Positions 1-8,121 of a stretch of DNA of 56,338 nucleotides are shown here, one piece after another. Each line of letters starts with the position of its first letter. The first letter of the stretch is position 1. Location: positions 1-56,338 of the forward strand of contig CACFLO010000007.1 of NCBI GenBank assembly GCA_902567135.1, written 5' to 3'. The DNA comes from an uncultured Alphaproteobacteria bacterium. Lineage in GTDB: Bacteria; Pseudomonadota; Alphaproteobacteria; HIMB59; GCA-002718135. Both the position numbers and the translations under genes were made by a program. The notes below the pieces were generated by a model, which was given only the letters and a program-made list of their open reading frames with translations, was not told the DNA's origin and made no database searches.

Positions 1-58
1 TTGTTTTATTCATTTTAGTTTAATGAATTTTATAAAAAATATATTATATACATTCATT

Positions 59-670
59 ATGATTAAAATATCAAAATATTCTTTAATCATTGCTTTATTT
101 TCAATAATTTATACTAATATATCCATGGCTTTAGAAGAACCAAAATATCAAATAATAAAATCAAATAATATCTATGAAGTTAGAAAATACAAAGATCGTT
201 TAGCGGTAGAAGTTGAATATTCAAATGAAGACTCTGGATTTAGATATTTATTCAATTATATTTCTGGCGCAAATACATCATCAGAAAAAATTAGTATGAC
301 TGTGCCTGTAACTCAATCAGTTAAGATTGACATGACTGCACCTGTTACTCAAACGACAAAAGATGACAAAATGTTAATGCAGTTTTTCTTACCATCAAAA
401 TTTACTCTAGATACTGCTCCAAAACCAACAAATAAAAAAGTCAGCCTGGTAGTTTTAAAAGGTTGTTATTATGCGGTAATCAAATATTCTGGAAGAGTAA
501 CTGATAAAAATTTTCAAAAACATTATAAAGAATTAAAAGAATATTTAATAAAAGATAATATTAATTTTACAGAACCTGCTATCAGAGCTACTTTTAATGG
601 ACCATTCACACTTCCTGCTTTTAGAAGAAACGAAGTTATGATGAAAATAAATTACAATGAAAGCAGTTAA
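59..670 (+). CDS. SOUL family haem-binding protein, exported
   Basis: A protein of about 203 residues with a signal peptide (hydrophobic run, then an NISMA cleavage region before LEEPKYQII), followed by a SOUL domain. Family hallmarks visible are the early YEVRKY segment, the paired 'MTVPVTQ' and 'MTAPVTQ' motifs, and the C-terminal 'GPFTLPAFRRNEVMMKI' block. SOUL proteins bind haem or other tetrapyrroles; here the location is probably periplasmic. The ATG at 59 gives a canonical signal peptide, while an in-frame ATG at 23 would add 12 hydrophobic residues; neither has a clear ribosome binding site. It overlaps the next gene by 14 bp. Confidence 0.85.
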   Translation: MIKISKYSLIIALFSIIYTNISMALEEPKYQIIKSNNIYEVRKYKDRLAVEVEYSNEDSGFRYLFNYISGANTSSEKISMTVPVTQSVKIDMTAPVTQTTKDDKMLMQFFLPSKFTLDTAPKPTNKKVSLVVLKGCYYAVIKYSGRVTDKNFQKHYKELKEYLIKDNINFTEPAIRATFNGPFTLPAFRRNEVMMKINYNESS

Positions 671-1001
671 TATTAAAATTAATTCAAAAAAAATTTCTGC
701 AAAAATAAATAAAAAACAATTAAAATGGGTTATAAATTTTTTACAAAATAAAATTAAAAAAAATATATATCTTAATAATGAAAAAGTAGAATGTATTTTA
801 ATTGATAAAAATTCTTTAAATATAGAAGAATTCAAAAAAATATATTTTAAAAATGATGTTAAAGAAAGCTTTTCAATAAATGCAATACAAAATAATTTTA
901 AAAAAGTTTTAATTTATGGGCATGATACTAGAGGATTAGTTTATGCAATAACTGAAATAGCTGATAGAATTGAAAATTTAACTACAAAAAAAATAATTTA
1001 A
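657..1001 (+). CDS. N-terminal fragment of a glycoside-hydrolase-like protein (frameshifted)
   Basis: A 114-residue lysine-rich ORF that stops just after a run of eight A (986-993). Its end, 'YGHDTRGLVYAITEIADRI', resembles the N-terminal alpha/beta domain (GH20b/GH67N type) that precedes the TIM barrel of some glycosidases. Adding one A to the tract reads through as KKNNLKRIFYKTTESPKTKI into the 705-residue ORF downstream. I therefore read this as the first domain of one gene of about 850 residues, split by a frameshift. It starts inside the end of the SOUL gene, so the two are probably co-transcribed. The family assignment rests on pattern resemblance only. Confidence 0.6.
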   Translation: MKAVNIKINSKKISAKINKKQLKWVINFLQNKIKKNIYLNNEKVECILIDKNSLNIEEFKKIYFKNDVKESFSINAIQNNFKKVLIYGHDTRGLVYAITEIADRIENLTTKKII

Positions 1002-1108
1002 AAAGAATTTTTTACAAAACAACTGAAAGCCCAAAAACCAAAATTAGAAGTATTTCAAAATGTTTTGAAAGTAATATTGAAGATTTAAATTGGTTTTATA
1101 ATAAAACT

Positions 1109-3226
1109 ATGTGGAAAGAGTACTTAGATATGCTCGTTTCTAATCGCTTTAATAGATTTACTTTTACTTTAGGTATGCAATATAATTATCCTTATGGTAA
1201 TGAATTTATTAAGGATGTTTATTTTTATTTAGCATATCCTTTTTTAGTGAAACCAAAGGGATATAAAATATATGCTGAAGGAATAAATAAGTCGATTAGA
1301 GATAAAAATCTAAAAATTCTAAAATTTATTAGTGAAGAAACATCAAAAAGAGGGTTGGATTTTCAATTAGCACTATGGACACAAAAATATGACTTTGATC
1401 AGGTTCCTAATGCAAATTATCAAATTAAAAATATACCAAATAATTATGCTGAATACTGTAGAGATTCTTTAAAAGAAATTCTGCGTAAATGTCCAGATAT
1501 TAGTGGAATAACTCTAAGGGTACATGTAGAATGTGGTATTCCAGAAAAAGATTATAAATTTTGGGAAACTTATTTTACAGCAATTAAAAAAACTAAAAAA
1601 CTTATAAATCTAGATTTACATGCAAAGGGAATTGATAATAAGTTAATTAATCTAGCCCTTGAAGCTACCCCAGATGTTACAGTATCACCTAAATATATTG
1701 GTGAACACATGGGATTGCCCTATCACCAAACTTCTATAAGAAAACAAGAAATGCCTCCAAAACATTTGGTTGATAAAAAATGGATATTTAGTGAAGGTCA
1801 AAGAAAATTTCTAAGATATAGTTACGGTGATTTGTTAAGTAATAAAAGAAAATTTGATATTTTATTCCGAATATGGCCAGGAACTCAAAGAATATTAATT
1901 TGGGGAGATCCAGATTTAGCAAGAGGTTATGGTGAACACTCAACTTTCTGTAATTCTTTAGGTGTAGAATTATGTGAACCTTTATCTTTTAAAGGTCGAA
2001 TGGGTACTGGAATTAAGAATGGAAGATACAATTACTCTGAAAAAAAATTAAGAACTAAATATGATTGGCAAAAATATATCTACACTTATAAAGTTTGGGG
2101 TAGATGTGTTTATAATTATGAAACTATTAACGATAGCTATTCTAGATATTATAAAAAGTTATTTGGTAGTGCCTCAGAGTATTTAGTAAATTCATTATCC
2201 TTTGCAAGCAAAATATTACCATTTTTTACATTGATTCACGGAGTATCAGCATCAAATAATTCCTATTGGCCTGAGATGTATGAAAATATGAGTATTGTTA
2301 GAAAAGCTCCAAATCTTCCTTATAGTTATGATTTGCATAAACCCAGTAGATTTGGAATGTCAACTAGTCACGATCCTAATTTAATAATGTCACCAATAGA
2401 ATTGGCAGATTGTATTTATAATAAAAAAACAATAAATAGATATTCCCCAATTACAATGTCTAATTGGCTTATGGTATATTCAAAAAAATCTGAATTTTAT
2501 TTAAATAAAGGTAAAAAAATTTTTAATAATAAAAATGACTTTGACTTTAAAAGATTAGAAATAGATATTAATATATTAATAGGTCTCGGAAAGTTTTTTT
2601 CTTATAAAATTAAATCTGCTTGTTATTGGGAATTATTTTTGAAAGAACATAAATATAATTTAGGTTTACAAGCTTTGAAATTCTATAAAAAATCTTATAA
2701 CGAATGGTCAATGATTTCAGGAATATCTAAAAAATTCTATTTACCAGATTTAACTTACGGCCCACAAAGTTGGTTAAGAGGAAGATGGGATGACAGATTG
2801 CCTGCTATAAAAGAAGATATTGATACAATGTCAAAAATCTTAGATAAATTTAAATTTAAAAAAATTAACAAAGATATTTCTGAGAAATATTTAAAATGGA
2901 AAAATAATCAAAGATTTAAAATTACACACAAAGTTAATAAACAAATTAATGGATTATTAATAATAATTAGTAAATATAAGAAACAAAAAGATAGTAAACT
3001 TTACATAAATTTTAGACAAGTAAATCAATCTAAAACTTGGGTGAGAAAAATAATAAATATAAAAGAAAGAAAAATAATTTCATCTATTATCTCAAATAAA
3101 TTAATTAAAGAAGATTACCCTATTCAATATTACTTTGAATTAGTTGTTAGAAATTATTCATCTTTTTGTCCAGGTATAAATACGAAAATATCAAATCAAC
3201 CTTATTATATTTATGAGAATTTATAG
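1109..3226 (+). CDS. Glycoside-hydrolase-like TIM-barrel protein, main part (frameshifted)
   Basis: A 705-residue ORF whose reading frame is open back to 974, so the ATG at 1109 is internal to the original gene. Early motifs include NRFTFTLGMQYNYPYG, 'RGLDFQLALWTQKYDF', CPDISGITLRVHVECGIPE, 'DLHAKGID' and SPKYIGEHMGLPYHQ. This pattern resembles uncharacterised alpha-glucuronidase-like (GH67-type fold) proteins of Planctomycetes and Verrucomicrobia. No signal peptide is visible, so it is probably cytoplasmic and may act on an imported glycan or uronoside; that is inference. The C-terminal part is lysine- and isoleucine-rich and not recognisable. The last codons overlap the start of a small lipoprotein gene. 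Confidence 0.6.
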   Translation: MWKEYLDMLVSNRFNRFTFTLGMQYNYPYGNEFIKDVYFYLAYPFLVKPKGYKIYAEGINKSIRDKNLKILKFISEETSKRGLDFQLALWTQKYDFDQVPNANYQIKNIPNNYAEYCRDSLKEILRKCPDISGITLRVHVECGIPEKDYKFWETYFTAIKKTKKLINLDLHAKGIDNKLINLALEATPDVTVSPKYIGEHMGLPYHQTSIRKQEMPPKHLVDKKWIFSEGQRKFLRYSYGDLLSNKRKFDILFRIWPGTQRILIWGDPDLARGYGEHSTFCNSLGVELCEPLSFKGRMGTGIKNGRYNYSEKKLRTKYDWQKYIYTYKVWGRCVYNYETINDSYSRYYKKLFGSASEYLVNSLSFASKILPFFTLIHGVSASNNSYWPEMYENMSIVRKAPNLPYSYDLHKPSRFGMSTSHDPNLIMSPIELADCIYNKKTINRYSPITMSNWLMVYSKKSEFYLNKGKKIFNNKNDFDFKRLEIDINILIGLGKFFSYKIKSACYWELFLKEHKYNLGLQALKFYKKSYNEWSMISGISKKFYLPDLTYGPQSWLRGRWDDRLPAIKEDIDTMSKILDKFKFKKINKDISEKYLKWKNNQRFKITHKVNKQINGLLIIISKYKKQKDSKLYINFRQVNQSKTWVRKIINIKERKIISSIISNKLIKEDYPIQYYFELVVRNYSSFCPGINTKISNQPYYIYENL

Positions 3227-3383
3227 TAAATTTTTTAATTTTTTTAGAGTTTTTTTAATTTTTGTCTTAATTTCATCTTTATTTAGCTGTAACATGAACT
3301 CTAAACATAAAAAAAAGAGTAATAAACTAAGTAACGTAGAGTTTAAAATTAATAAAAAAATTGGAGTGAAAATAAATGATTAA
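3213..3383 (+). CDS. Small lipoprotein, 56 residues, unknown function
   Basis: A short ORF starting at ATG 3213 inside the end of the preceding gene. It begins with a signal sequence MRIYSKFFNFFRVFLIF and continues to a lipobox ending LFSC at residues 23-26, so it should be lipidated on Cys26. The mature part is only about 30 residues, lysine- and asparagine-rich, ending KKIGVKIND. Its stop lies 8 bp inside the next lipoprotein gene. No family is recognised. It is the first of three consecutive overlapping small lipoprotein genes. Confidence 0.6.
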   Translation: MRIYSKFFNFFRVFLIFVLISSLFSCNMNSKHKKKSNKLSNVEFKINKKIGVKIND

Positions 3384-3870
3384 AATACTGTCTATTTTAT
3401 CTATACTGCTCATATATGCGTGTTCTAATACTTCGCCAACAAATGTTAAAACTAGCGATACTCAAAAAGTAACTTCAGTAGAGTACGGCATTATTAAATC
3501 ATCTGCTCCTGTAAAAATAAAAGGTGAAGCTAACTGGATAGGTGCTACTGCGGGAGGAATGATAGGAGGATTACTTGGCACTGCAGTTTGTGGTGAGGAA
3601 GAAATAATAGGTACAAAATGTCAAGACATTGCCGTAGTCTTTGGAACTATCGGTGGCGCAGCTGCTGGTACTGTTATCCAAGCTACACTTGGAAATCATA
3701 ATGGCTTTCAATATATTATAACAATAGATGAATGTGGCGAAAGCATAGTTTCATGTAAAAATAATGAAGATAAAGTTTTTGTACAAGGTGGTAAAGAGGC
3801 AATAAAAAAAGGTCAAAGAGTTGTTATTATTTATGGTGATGATATTAGAGTTATGCCGTATGAAGAATAA
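3376..3870 (+). CDS. Glycine-zipper outer-membrane lipoprotein, SlyB-like
   Basis: A 164-residue lipoprotein. The signal peptide runs MIKILSILSILLIYAC with the lipid-accepting Cys at residue 16. The centre has a glycine-zipper 2TM segment (GATAGGMIGGLLGTAV, then FGTIGGAAAGTV), followed by a beta-rich tail. SlyB/PcpA-type proteins sit in the outer membrane and contribute to envelope integrity. A ribosome binding site GGAGTG lies at 3363-3368, spaced correctly for ATG 3376. It overlaps its upstream neighbour by 8 bp and its downstream neighbour by 11 bp, suggesting one transcript of small lipoproteins. Confidence 0.8.
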   Translation: MIKILSILSILLIYACSNTSPTNVKTSDTQKVTSVEYGIIKSSAPVKIKGEANWIGATAGGMIGGLLGTAVCGEEEIIGTKCQDIAVVFGTIGGAAAGTVIQATLGNHNGFQYIITIDECGESIVSCKNNEDKVFVQGGKEAIKKGQRVVIIYGDDIRVMPYEE

Positions 3871-4038
3871 AATATTTATTTTTTTTTCAATTGTTTTATT
3901 TTTTTATCCTGTAAAAGCAGAATTGATACTTTAGATTATCAAAATTTATTTAAAGATAATATCAAAGGATTAGATCCTAGTGAATTAAGAAGATTGATTG
4001 AAAATCTTGATTTTTTAAAGTCAATTTTAATAAATTAA
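3860..4038 (+). pseudogene. Frameshifted small lipoprotein gene
   Basis: The ATG at 3860 overlaps the SlyB-like stop. As given, the frame reads a signal peptide and stops at 3932. The following frame (from about 3907 to the stop at 4036) is open and protein-like: KSRIDTLDYQNLFKDN, then DPSELRRLIENLDFLKSIL. Adding one T to the seven-T tract at 3899-3905 joins them into a lipoprotein of about 58 residues whose signal ends LFFLSC, a good lipobox. So this is a third tandem lipoprotein with a one-base indel, either genuine or a sequence error. No family is recognised. Confidence 0.5.
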
Positions 4039-4119
4039 CATATAAGTTAATAAATATTAAAAAATTAATTATTATTTATTTATTAATAAGTTAGTATATT
4101 TATTTTTAACGGAGGAAAA

Positions 4120-4404
4120 ATGTCTGTAGCTAGAATAACAACTTTAAACTTTAAATCAAAAGATGGTGCTAATCAAATTGAAGAAACTTATAAAAATAAT
4201 GCACCTACAGAATTTGCGGAAGCAGAACAATTGTTAGAAGTTCGTGTAGACGATACAACTTTAATGTTTGTCTCTTTATATGCAGATAATGATGCAATGG
4301 AAAGAGCTTCGGCAGCCAGATCAAAAAGAATGGATTTAAATAAAGATCTTATTGAATCAATTGATGGAAAAACTGGTAATGTAATTTTAAATCATAATAA
4401 ATAA
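4120..4404 (+). CDS. Small ABM-like (dimeric alpha/beta barrel) protein
   Basis: A 94-residue protein starting MSVARITTLNF, with pattern 'EFAEAEQLLEVRVDDTTLMFVSLYADNDAMERA'-like in which a beta strand carries VRVDDTTLMFVSLY and a helix AMERASAARSKRM. This suits the antibiotic-biosynthesis-monooxygenase/ferredoxin-like fold, but function cannot be inferred. A strong ribosome binding site GGAGG lies at 4111-4115, and a TATATT-like -10 element lies about 25 bp further upstream. It sits directly before a cupin gene with no gap (12 bp between this stop and the chosen cupin start), so the two are one operon. Confidence 0.65.
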   Translation: MSVARITTLNFKSKDGANQIEETYKNNAPTEFAEAEQLLEVRVDDTTLMFVSLYADNDAMERASAARSKRMDLNKDLIESIDGKTGNVILNHNK

Positions 4405-4416
4405 ATGGAGGGCAAA

Positions 4417-4785
4417 ATGTCAAATGTTATGAAAAAATCTTTTACTGATGGAGATATAAAAACACCAGAAAAAGCTCATTCATCTACAGTAACATTAAAT
4501 AATGTAACACTAACTAAAGTTATACTTCAACCAGGTTGGAAATGGTCTACTTGTATTAAACCAATTGTTGAAACTGAGTCATGTCAAGCAGGTCATGTGG
4601 GAGTAATAGCTCAAGGAATACTCCATGTAAAACATGATGATGGAACAGAAATGGATATTACAGAGGGTGAGTCATATTTTCTAGCACCAGGTCATGATGG
4701 ATGGGTTGTGGGTGATAAAGAAGTTATAGGTTACGAGTTTGTTACAGATGATAAAGATTTTGGTCCTTGGAAAAAGGTTAATTAA
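4417..4785 (+). CDS. Single-domain cupin protein
   Basis: A 122-residue cupin. The first cupin strands carry the W-x-W pattern (PGWKWSTCIKPI) and 'CQAGHVGVIAQGILHVKHDDGTEMDI'-type turns, with a second motif PGHDGWVVGDKEV. The usual metal ligands are only partly represented (His in AGHVG, His in PGHDG). The start was moved from ATG 4405 to ATG 4417 because GGAGGG at 4407-4412 fits only the latter. The enzymatic role is unknown. It follows the ABM-like gene in an apparent two-gene operon. Confidence 0.8.
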   Translation: MSNVMKKSFTDGDIKTPEKAHSSTVTLNNVTLTKVILQPGWKWSTCIKPIVETESCQAGHVGVIAQGILHVKHDDGTEMDITEGESYFLAPGHDGWVVGDKEVIGYEFVTDDKDFGPWKKVN

Positions 4786-4812
4786 TAAAGATAGTAGATA
4801 TAAGTTATTGTA

Positions 4813-5001
4813 TTAATTTTTCTTATCTGAAGTTATAATTCCACCTGAAGCCCAATTATTTTCATCAACTTCAGTAATAAGAATTTTGATTGCTTCCTTA
4901 TTACCTCCACAAGTTCTTATAAATGCATCTGTAAGTTCTCTTACTAAATCTTTTTTTTGTTCTTGGGTTCTTTTAAACATCTCTACTCTAATAACAGGCA
5001 T
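4813..5001 (-). CDS. 4-oxalocrotonate tautomerase-like enzyme
   Basis: A 62-residue protein beginning MPVIRVEMFKRTQEQKK, with Pro2 positioned to become the catalytic N-terminal proline after Met removal. The family pattern continues 'LVRELTDAFIRTCGG' and 'EVDENNWASGG'. 4-OT-like tautomerases convert enol and keto forms of small acids; the substrate is not predictable here. Length is standard for the family. The start is supported by GGAG eight bases upstream. It lies 2 bp after the zinc-ribbon gene on the same strand, so the two are probably co-transcribed. Confidence 0.85.
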   Translation of the reverse strand: MPVIRVEMFKRTQEQKKDLVRELTDAFIRTCGGNKEAIKILITEVDENNWASGGIITSDKKN

Positions 5002-5003
5002 AA

Positions 5004-5420
5004 TTACTCCTTATTTTTTTTAAAAGCTTCTGGGTCACATAAGCGGCAAACCATTTTGCCACCACTCCCTTTAGTATCATACGTTTGGTAAAAGATATCA
5101 GGAGAGATAATATTTATATCAAATAGCTTTTTTTCAATTTGCCAGTAATATAAATTACATTTTGAACATTGAGCAGCATTTTTTAAGTGCTCTGGTTTAT
5201 AAAAAGACTCCCAAATTTTTTTATTATCCTCAATGTCATTATCATTTTTAAAAATAAATACATTAGCTGGTATGTCCATAAAACAATTACCACACTGAAT
5301 TTCTTCAGAAACATTAGCGTATGCATTGTTTTTTTCTTTAGTATTGACTTTAAACCTAAATCTAATGTTTTTAGAATCACACTCAGGACATTGAAATTTC
5401 TCTTGATTTTCTTTTGTCAT
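5004..5420 (-). CDS. Zinc-ribbon protein of unknown function
   Basis: A 138-residue protein with four CxxC pairs: CPEC near residue 11, CGNC near residue 43, CSKC near residue 85 and CRLC near residue 127. These would form two zinc ribbons, the first pair resembling transcription-factor or rubredoxin-like ribbons. The middle region (FKNDNDIEDNKKIWESFYKP) is charged and helical. No catalytic motif is seen. It precedes the tautomerase gene by 2 bp. Binding of nucleic acid or protein is possible but not shown. Confidence 0.6.
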   Translation of the reverse strand: MTKENQEKFQCPECDSKNIRFRFKVNTKEKNNAYANVSEEIQCGNCFMDIPANVFIFKNDNDIEDNKKIWESFYKPEHLKNAAQCSKCNLYYWQIEKKLFDINIISPDIFYQTYDTKGSGGKMVCRLCDPEAFKKNKE

Positions 5421-5493
5421 ACAAAAATACTATAGATGATGAAAAAAATATTACTATTTAAAATTAATTTTTTTTAAGTATAAGAATTATTGA

Positions 5494-6183
5494 GTGAGAA
5501 ATACATTATATAAATTAAATTCATCTAAAATTTTTCAATTTTCTGTAATTTTTATTATTATTTTAAATGCAATAACTGTTGGTATTAGCACATATGATTT
5601 AAATCCCATTATTAAGAATTCCATTCAATTACTTGATTATGCAATTACAGTTTTTTTTGTTGTAGAAATTTTAATACGTTTTTTTAGTGAACCTCATAAA
5701 AGAGATTTTTTTAAAAATGGTTGGAATATATTTGACTCAATAATAGTATTTATTTCATTAATTCCCATTCCAAATAATTCTAGTTATTTACTATTGCGTC
5801 TATTACGAGTTTTCAGAGTATTGAGATTAATTTCAGTCATTCCTGAATTAAAAAAAATAATAGAAGCTCTTATAAACTCAATCAAAAAAGTATTTTATGT
5901 AAGTTTGCTACTTTTTATCATTCTATATATATATGCTACTATCGGATCAATTTTATTTGGAGAAGTTATACCCTATCGATGGAGAGATGTAGGTGTTTCA
6001 CTTATAACACTCTTTCAAGTTTTAACATTATCTAGTTGGGAAACTGTTATGCTTCCACTTCAAGAAATATATTGGTGGGCGTGGATATATTTTTTTAGTT
6101 TTATTATAATTTGCGCAATAACAATGATGAACTTATTAATTGCTGTAATTGTTGATGTAATTTTGAGCCAAAAAAAATTATAA
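5494..6183 (+). CDS. Voltage-gated sodium-channel-like protein (BacNav fold), unusual filter
   Basis: A 229-residue ion-transport protein with a six-helix plan. S4 spans residues 100-112 with arginines at 102, 105, 108 and 111 in the R-x-x-R spacing of a voltage sensor. The pore loop reads LFQVLTLSSWETVML (filter 178-183) and S6 reads MMNLLIAVIVDVI. Known BacNav channels such as NaChBac and NavAb have TLESW, where the Glu forms the EEEE ring; here that site is Ser180 and a Glu sits at 183. Length fits a tetrameric one-domain channel with a very short C-terminus. The start is GTG. It converges on the next gene with no gap. Confidence 0.85.
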   Translation: MRNTLYKLNSSKIFQFSVIFIIILNAITVGISTYDLNPIIKNSIQLLDYAITVFFVVEILIRFFSEPHKRDFFKNGWNIFDSIIVFISLIPIPNNSSYLLLRLLRVFRVLRLISVIPELKKIIEALINSIKKVFYVSLLLFIILYIYATIGSILFGEVIPYRWRDVGVSLITLFQVLTLSSWETVMLPLQEIYWWAWIYFFSFIIICAITMMNLLIAVIVDVILSQKKL

Positions 6184-6858
6184 CTACTTAAAGTATTTCA
6201 TTACAATAAAAATACCTAACGATACTGTTGGGCCTATACCAAAAGCAAATAATAAAGTTCCAATACCAACTATACCTCCAAGGTAAAAACCAACACCTAC
6301 TGCAGATACCTCTATAATTGTTCTTATTAGAGCTATTGGTTGATTTGTTAAATTTTGTAATCCTGTCATTAATCCATCACGTGGGCCAGGTCCTAAGTTT
6401 GCGGTTAAATAAAAACCACTTCCAAGACCTACAACAAAAACAGCTACTACAGATTGAATGATTTGAAATGAAAATGATTTTGGATAAGGCAGAATCGGTA
6501 TTGTTAGGTCTATCACAATAGAAATTAATATAATATTTAAAATAGTTCCTAATCCTGGTTTCTGACTTAATGGATACCATAATAATAAAACAAATATACT
6601 TACGATGAATGTAGTTACACCAATTGATAAATTTGATTGAAATGAGATACCTTGAGCAAGTACAGTCCAGGGACTTACTCCTTGATTTGCAGTTATTAAA
6701 AGAGTTTCTCCTGTAGCAAATAAAATTAACCCTAAGACAAGGTATAAAATAGTTTTAAATTTAGGTTTAAAATTTAGAGGATTTTGCGAGCTCCATGATA
6801 AATTTGGTATTTTTTTGATCTTTAAAATATTAATTAAAAAATTCATTGATAAAAGCAA
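6184..6858 (-). CDS. YczE/YitT-like integral membrane protein
   Basis: A 224-residue protein with about five membrane spans. The first carries the typical 'LGLILFATGETLLITANQGVSPWTVLAQG' pattern of the YczE/YyaS family, where a short loop G-V-S-P-W follows the first helix, and the centre has 'LGSGFYLTANLGPGPRDGLMTGL'-type repeats (LGPGPRD). The role of the family is not established. An internal ATG at 6846 could be the start instead; no ribosome binding site decides it. It stands alone between a convergent channel gene and a co-directional SnoaL-like gene. Confidence 0.75.
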   Translation of the reverse strand: MLLSMNFLINILKIKKIPNLSWSSQNPLNFKPKFKTILYLVLGLILFATGETLLITANQGVSPWTVLAQGISFQSNLSIGVTTFIVSIFVLLLWYPLSQKPGLGTILNIILISIVIDLTIPILPYPKSFSFQIIQSVVAVFVVGLGSGFYLTANLGPGPRDGLMTGLQNLTNQPIALIRTIIEVSAVGVGFYLGGIVGIGTLLFAFGIGPTVSLGIFIVMKYFK

Positions 6859-6890
6859 GCGATAAAATCACTTGCTCAAATAGAGTGTAA

Positions 6891-7211
6891 TTATTTTGGC
6901 ATGTTAGTTGCGCCTGTTTCAAGAGAAATTATTTTACCATCTTGAAACTTAAAAACAGCCATTACAGCTTGTGTATTACCATCACTAAAAGTGACAAAAG
7001 AGTGCTCAACACCTATTTCATCATTTTCATAAACTATTCTTACCTTGTCTCTATTTATATCATCACTCAGTGCCCATTTAATTACATCTTGCTTTGATAA
7101 AACATTGCCAGATGCATGCATTGTAAATTTATAGTCATCATGAAGCACCTCATTCATTGCAGCTTCGTCTTTATTCATAAATGCATCACTGTATTTTTGT
7201 AGAATTGACAT
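6891..7211 (-). CDS. SnoaL/NTF2-like small protein
   Basis: A 106-residue protein with the cone-fold pattern of the NTF2-like superfamily: an N-terminal helix (ILQKYSDAFMNKDEAAMNEVLHDDYKF), then alternating strands including VEHSFVTFSDGNTQAVMAVF and a final 'FQDGKIISLETGATNMPK'. Members are often small isomerases or unknown ligand binders; I cannot assign a substrate. A ribosome binding site GGAG precedes the ATG. It is divergent from the EamA exporter at 7267, so a shared promoter region of about 55 bp lies between them. Confidence 0.7.
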   Translation of the reverse strand: MSILQKYSDAFMNKDEAAMNEVLHDDYKFTMHASGNVLSKQDVIKWALSDDINRDKVRIVYENDEIGVEHSFVTFSDGNTQAVMAVFKFQDGKIISLETGATNMPK

Positions 7212-7266
7212 AGTTTCTCCTTAAAATATTAATAAATTGATTTAATTATCTGTATATATATATGAA

Positions 7267-8121
7267 ATGTTAAATTTTTTTCCATTCTTATTTATTTTTT
7301 TTTGGAGTTCAGCTTTTGTTAGTGGTCAAATAATTGTACAATCAGCAAGTCCCTTTGCTTCACTTTCATTTAGATTTATTATTGTAGCATTAGGATTTTT
7401 ATTATTCGCATATTTTTTTAAAGAAAAAATCATTGTGAAGAAATCATTAGTTTTTCAATCTGCTGTAACAGGTATATTCTTTCATGGATTTTATCTTGGA
7501 GGCGTATTTTTTTCATATAGCGTAGGACTATCAGCAACTCTTTCAGCATTAATTGTTGGATTGCAACCAGTATTAACAAATATTTTGTGCGGACCTATTT
7601 TAAAAGAAAAAGTTACACTAACTCAATGGATAGGCATTTTATTAGGATTAGTAGGCGCCGCATTAGTCATTGGTCTTGATATAGGAAAATCAATTCCAAT
7701 TCTTGGTATTATTGCCTCTATAGTAGCTTTAATAGGTGCAACTACTGCCACAATATGGCAAAAAAAATTTACAAATAAATTACCTCTATCAATAAATAAT
7801 TTTTATCAAGCTGTAGCTGCGGCAATTTTTTTGTTTTTTATTTCTATTTTTTTTGAAGTGTCTTATATTAATTTCACTAATTCATTTATATTATCAATGA
7901 GTTGGCAAATAATTATGGTTTCATTCGGTGCATTTACAATCTTGATGTATCTAATTAAAATTGGTTCTGCATCTAAAACATCAAATTTATTCTTTCTTGT
8001 GCCCCCAACTACCGCAATTATGGCATGGTTAATTCTCAATGAAGAGTTACTAAGAAATGACTTGATAGGATTATGTATTGCAGCTGTGGGCGTATATATA
8101 GCTACTAGAAAATCACAATAA
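7267..8121 (+). CDS. EamA/DMT superfamily transporter
   Basis: A 284-residue membrane protein with ten predicted helices forming two EamA repeats. The motif 'ATLSALIVGLQPVLTNILCGPILKEKVTLTQWIG' pattern (helix, then LKEKVT..QWIG) marks the end of the first repeat, and 'PTTAIMAWLILNEELLRNDLIG' the end of the second. Such proteins export or import small metabolites; the substrate is unknown. The window has two further intact members and one remnant. The 3' end overlaps the convergent Nudix gene by 9 bp. Confidence 0.85.
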   Translation: MLNFFPFLFIFFWSSAFVSGQIIVQSASPFASLSFRFIIVALGFLLFAYFFKEKIIVKKSLVFQSAVTGIFFHGFYLGGVFFSYSVGLSATLSALIVGLQPVLTNILCGPILKEKVTLTQWIGILLGLVGAALVIGLDIGKSIPILGIIASIVALIGATTATIWQKKFTNKLPLSINNFYQAVAAAIFLFFISIFFEVSYINFTNSFILSMSWQIIMVSFGAFTILMYLIKIGSASKTSNLFFLVPPTTAIMAWLILNEELLRNDLIGLCIAAVGVYIATRKSQ

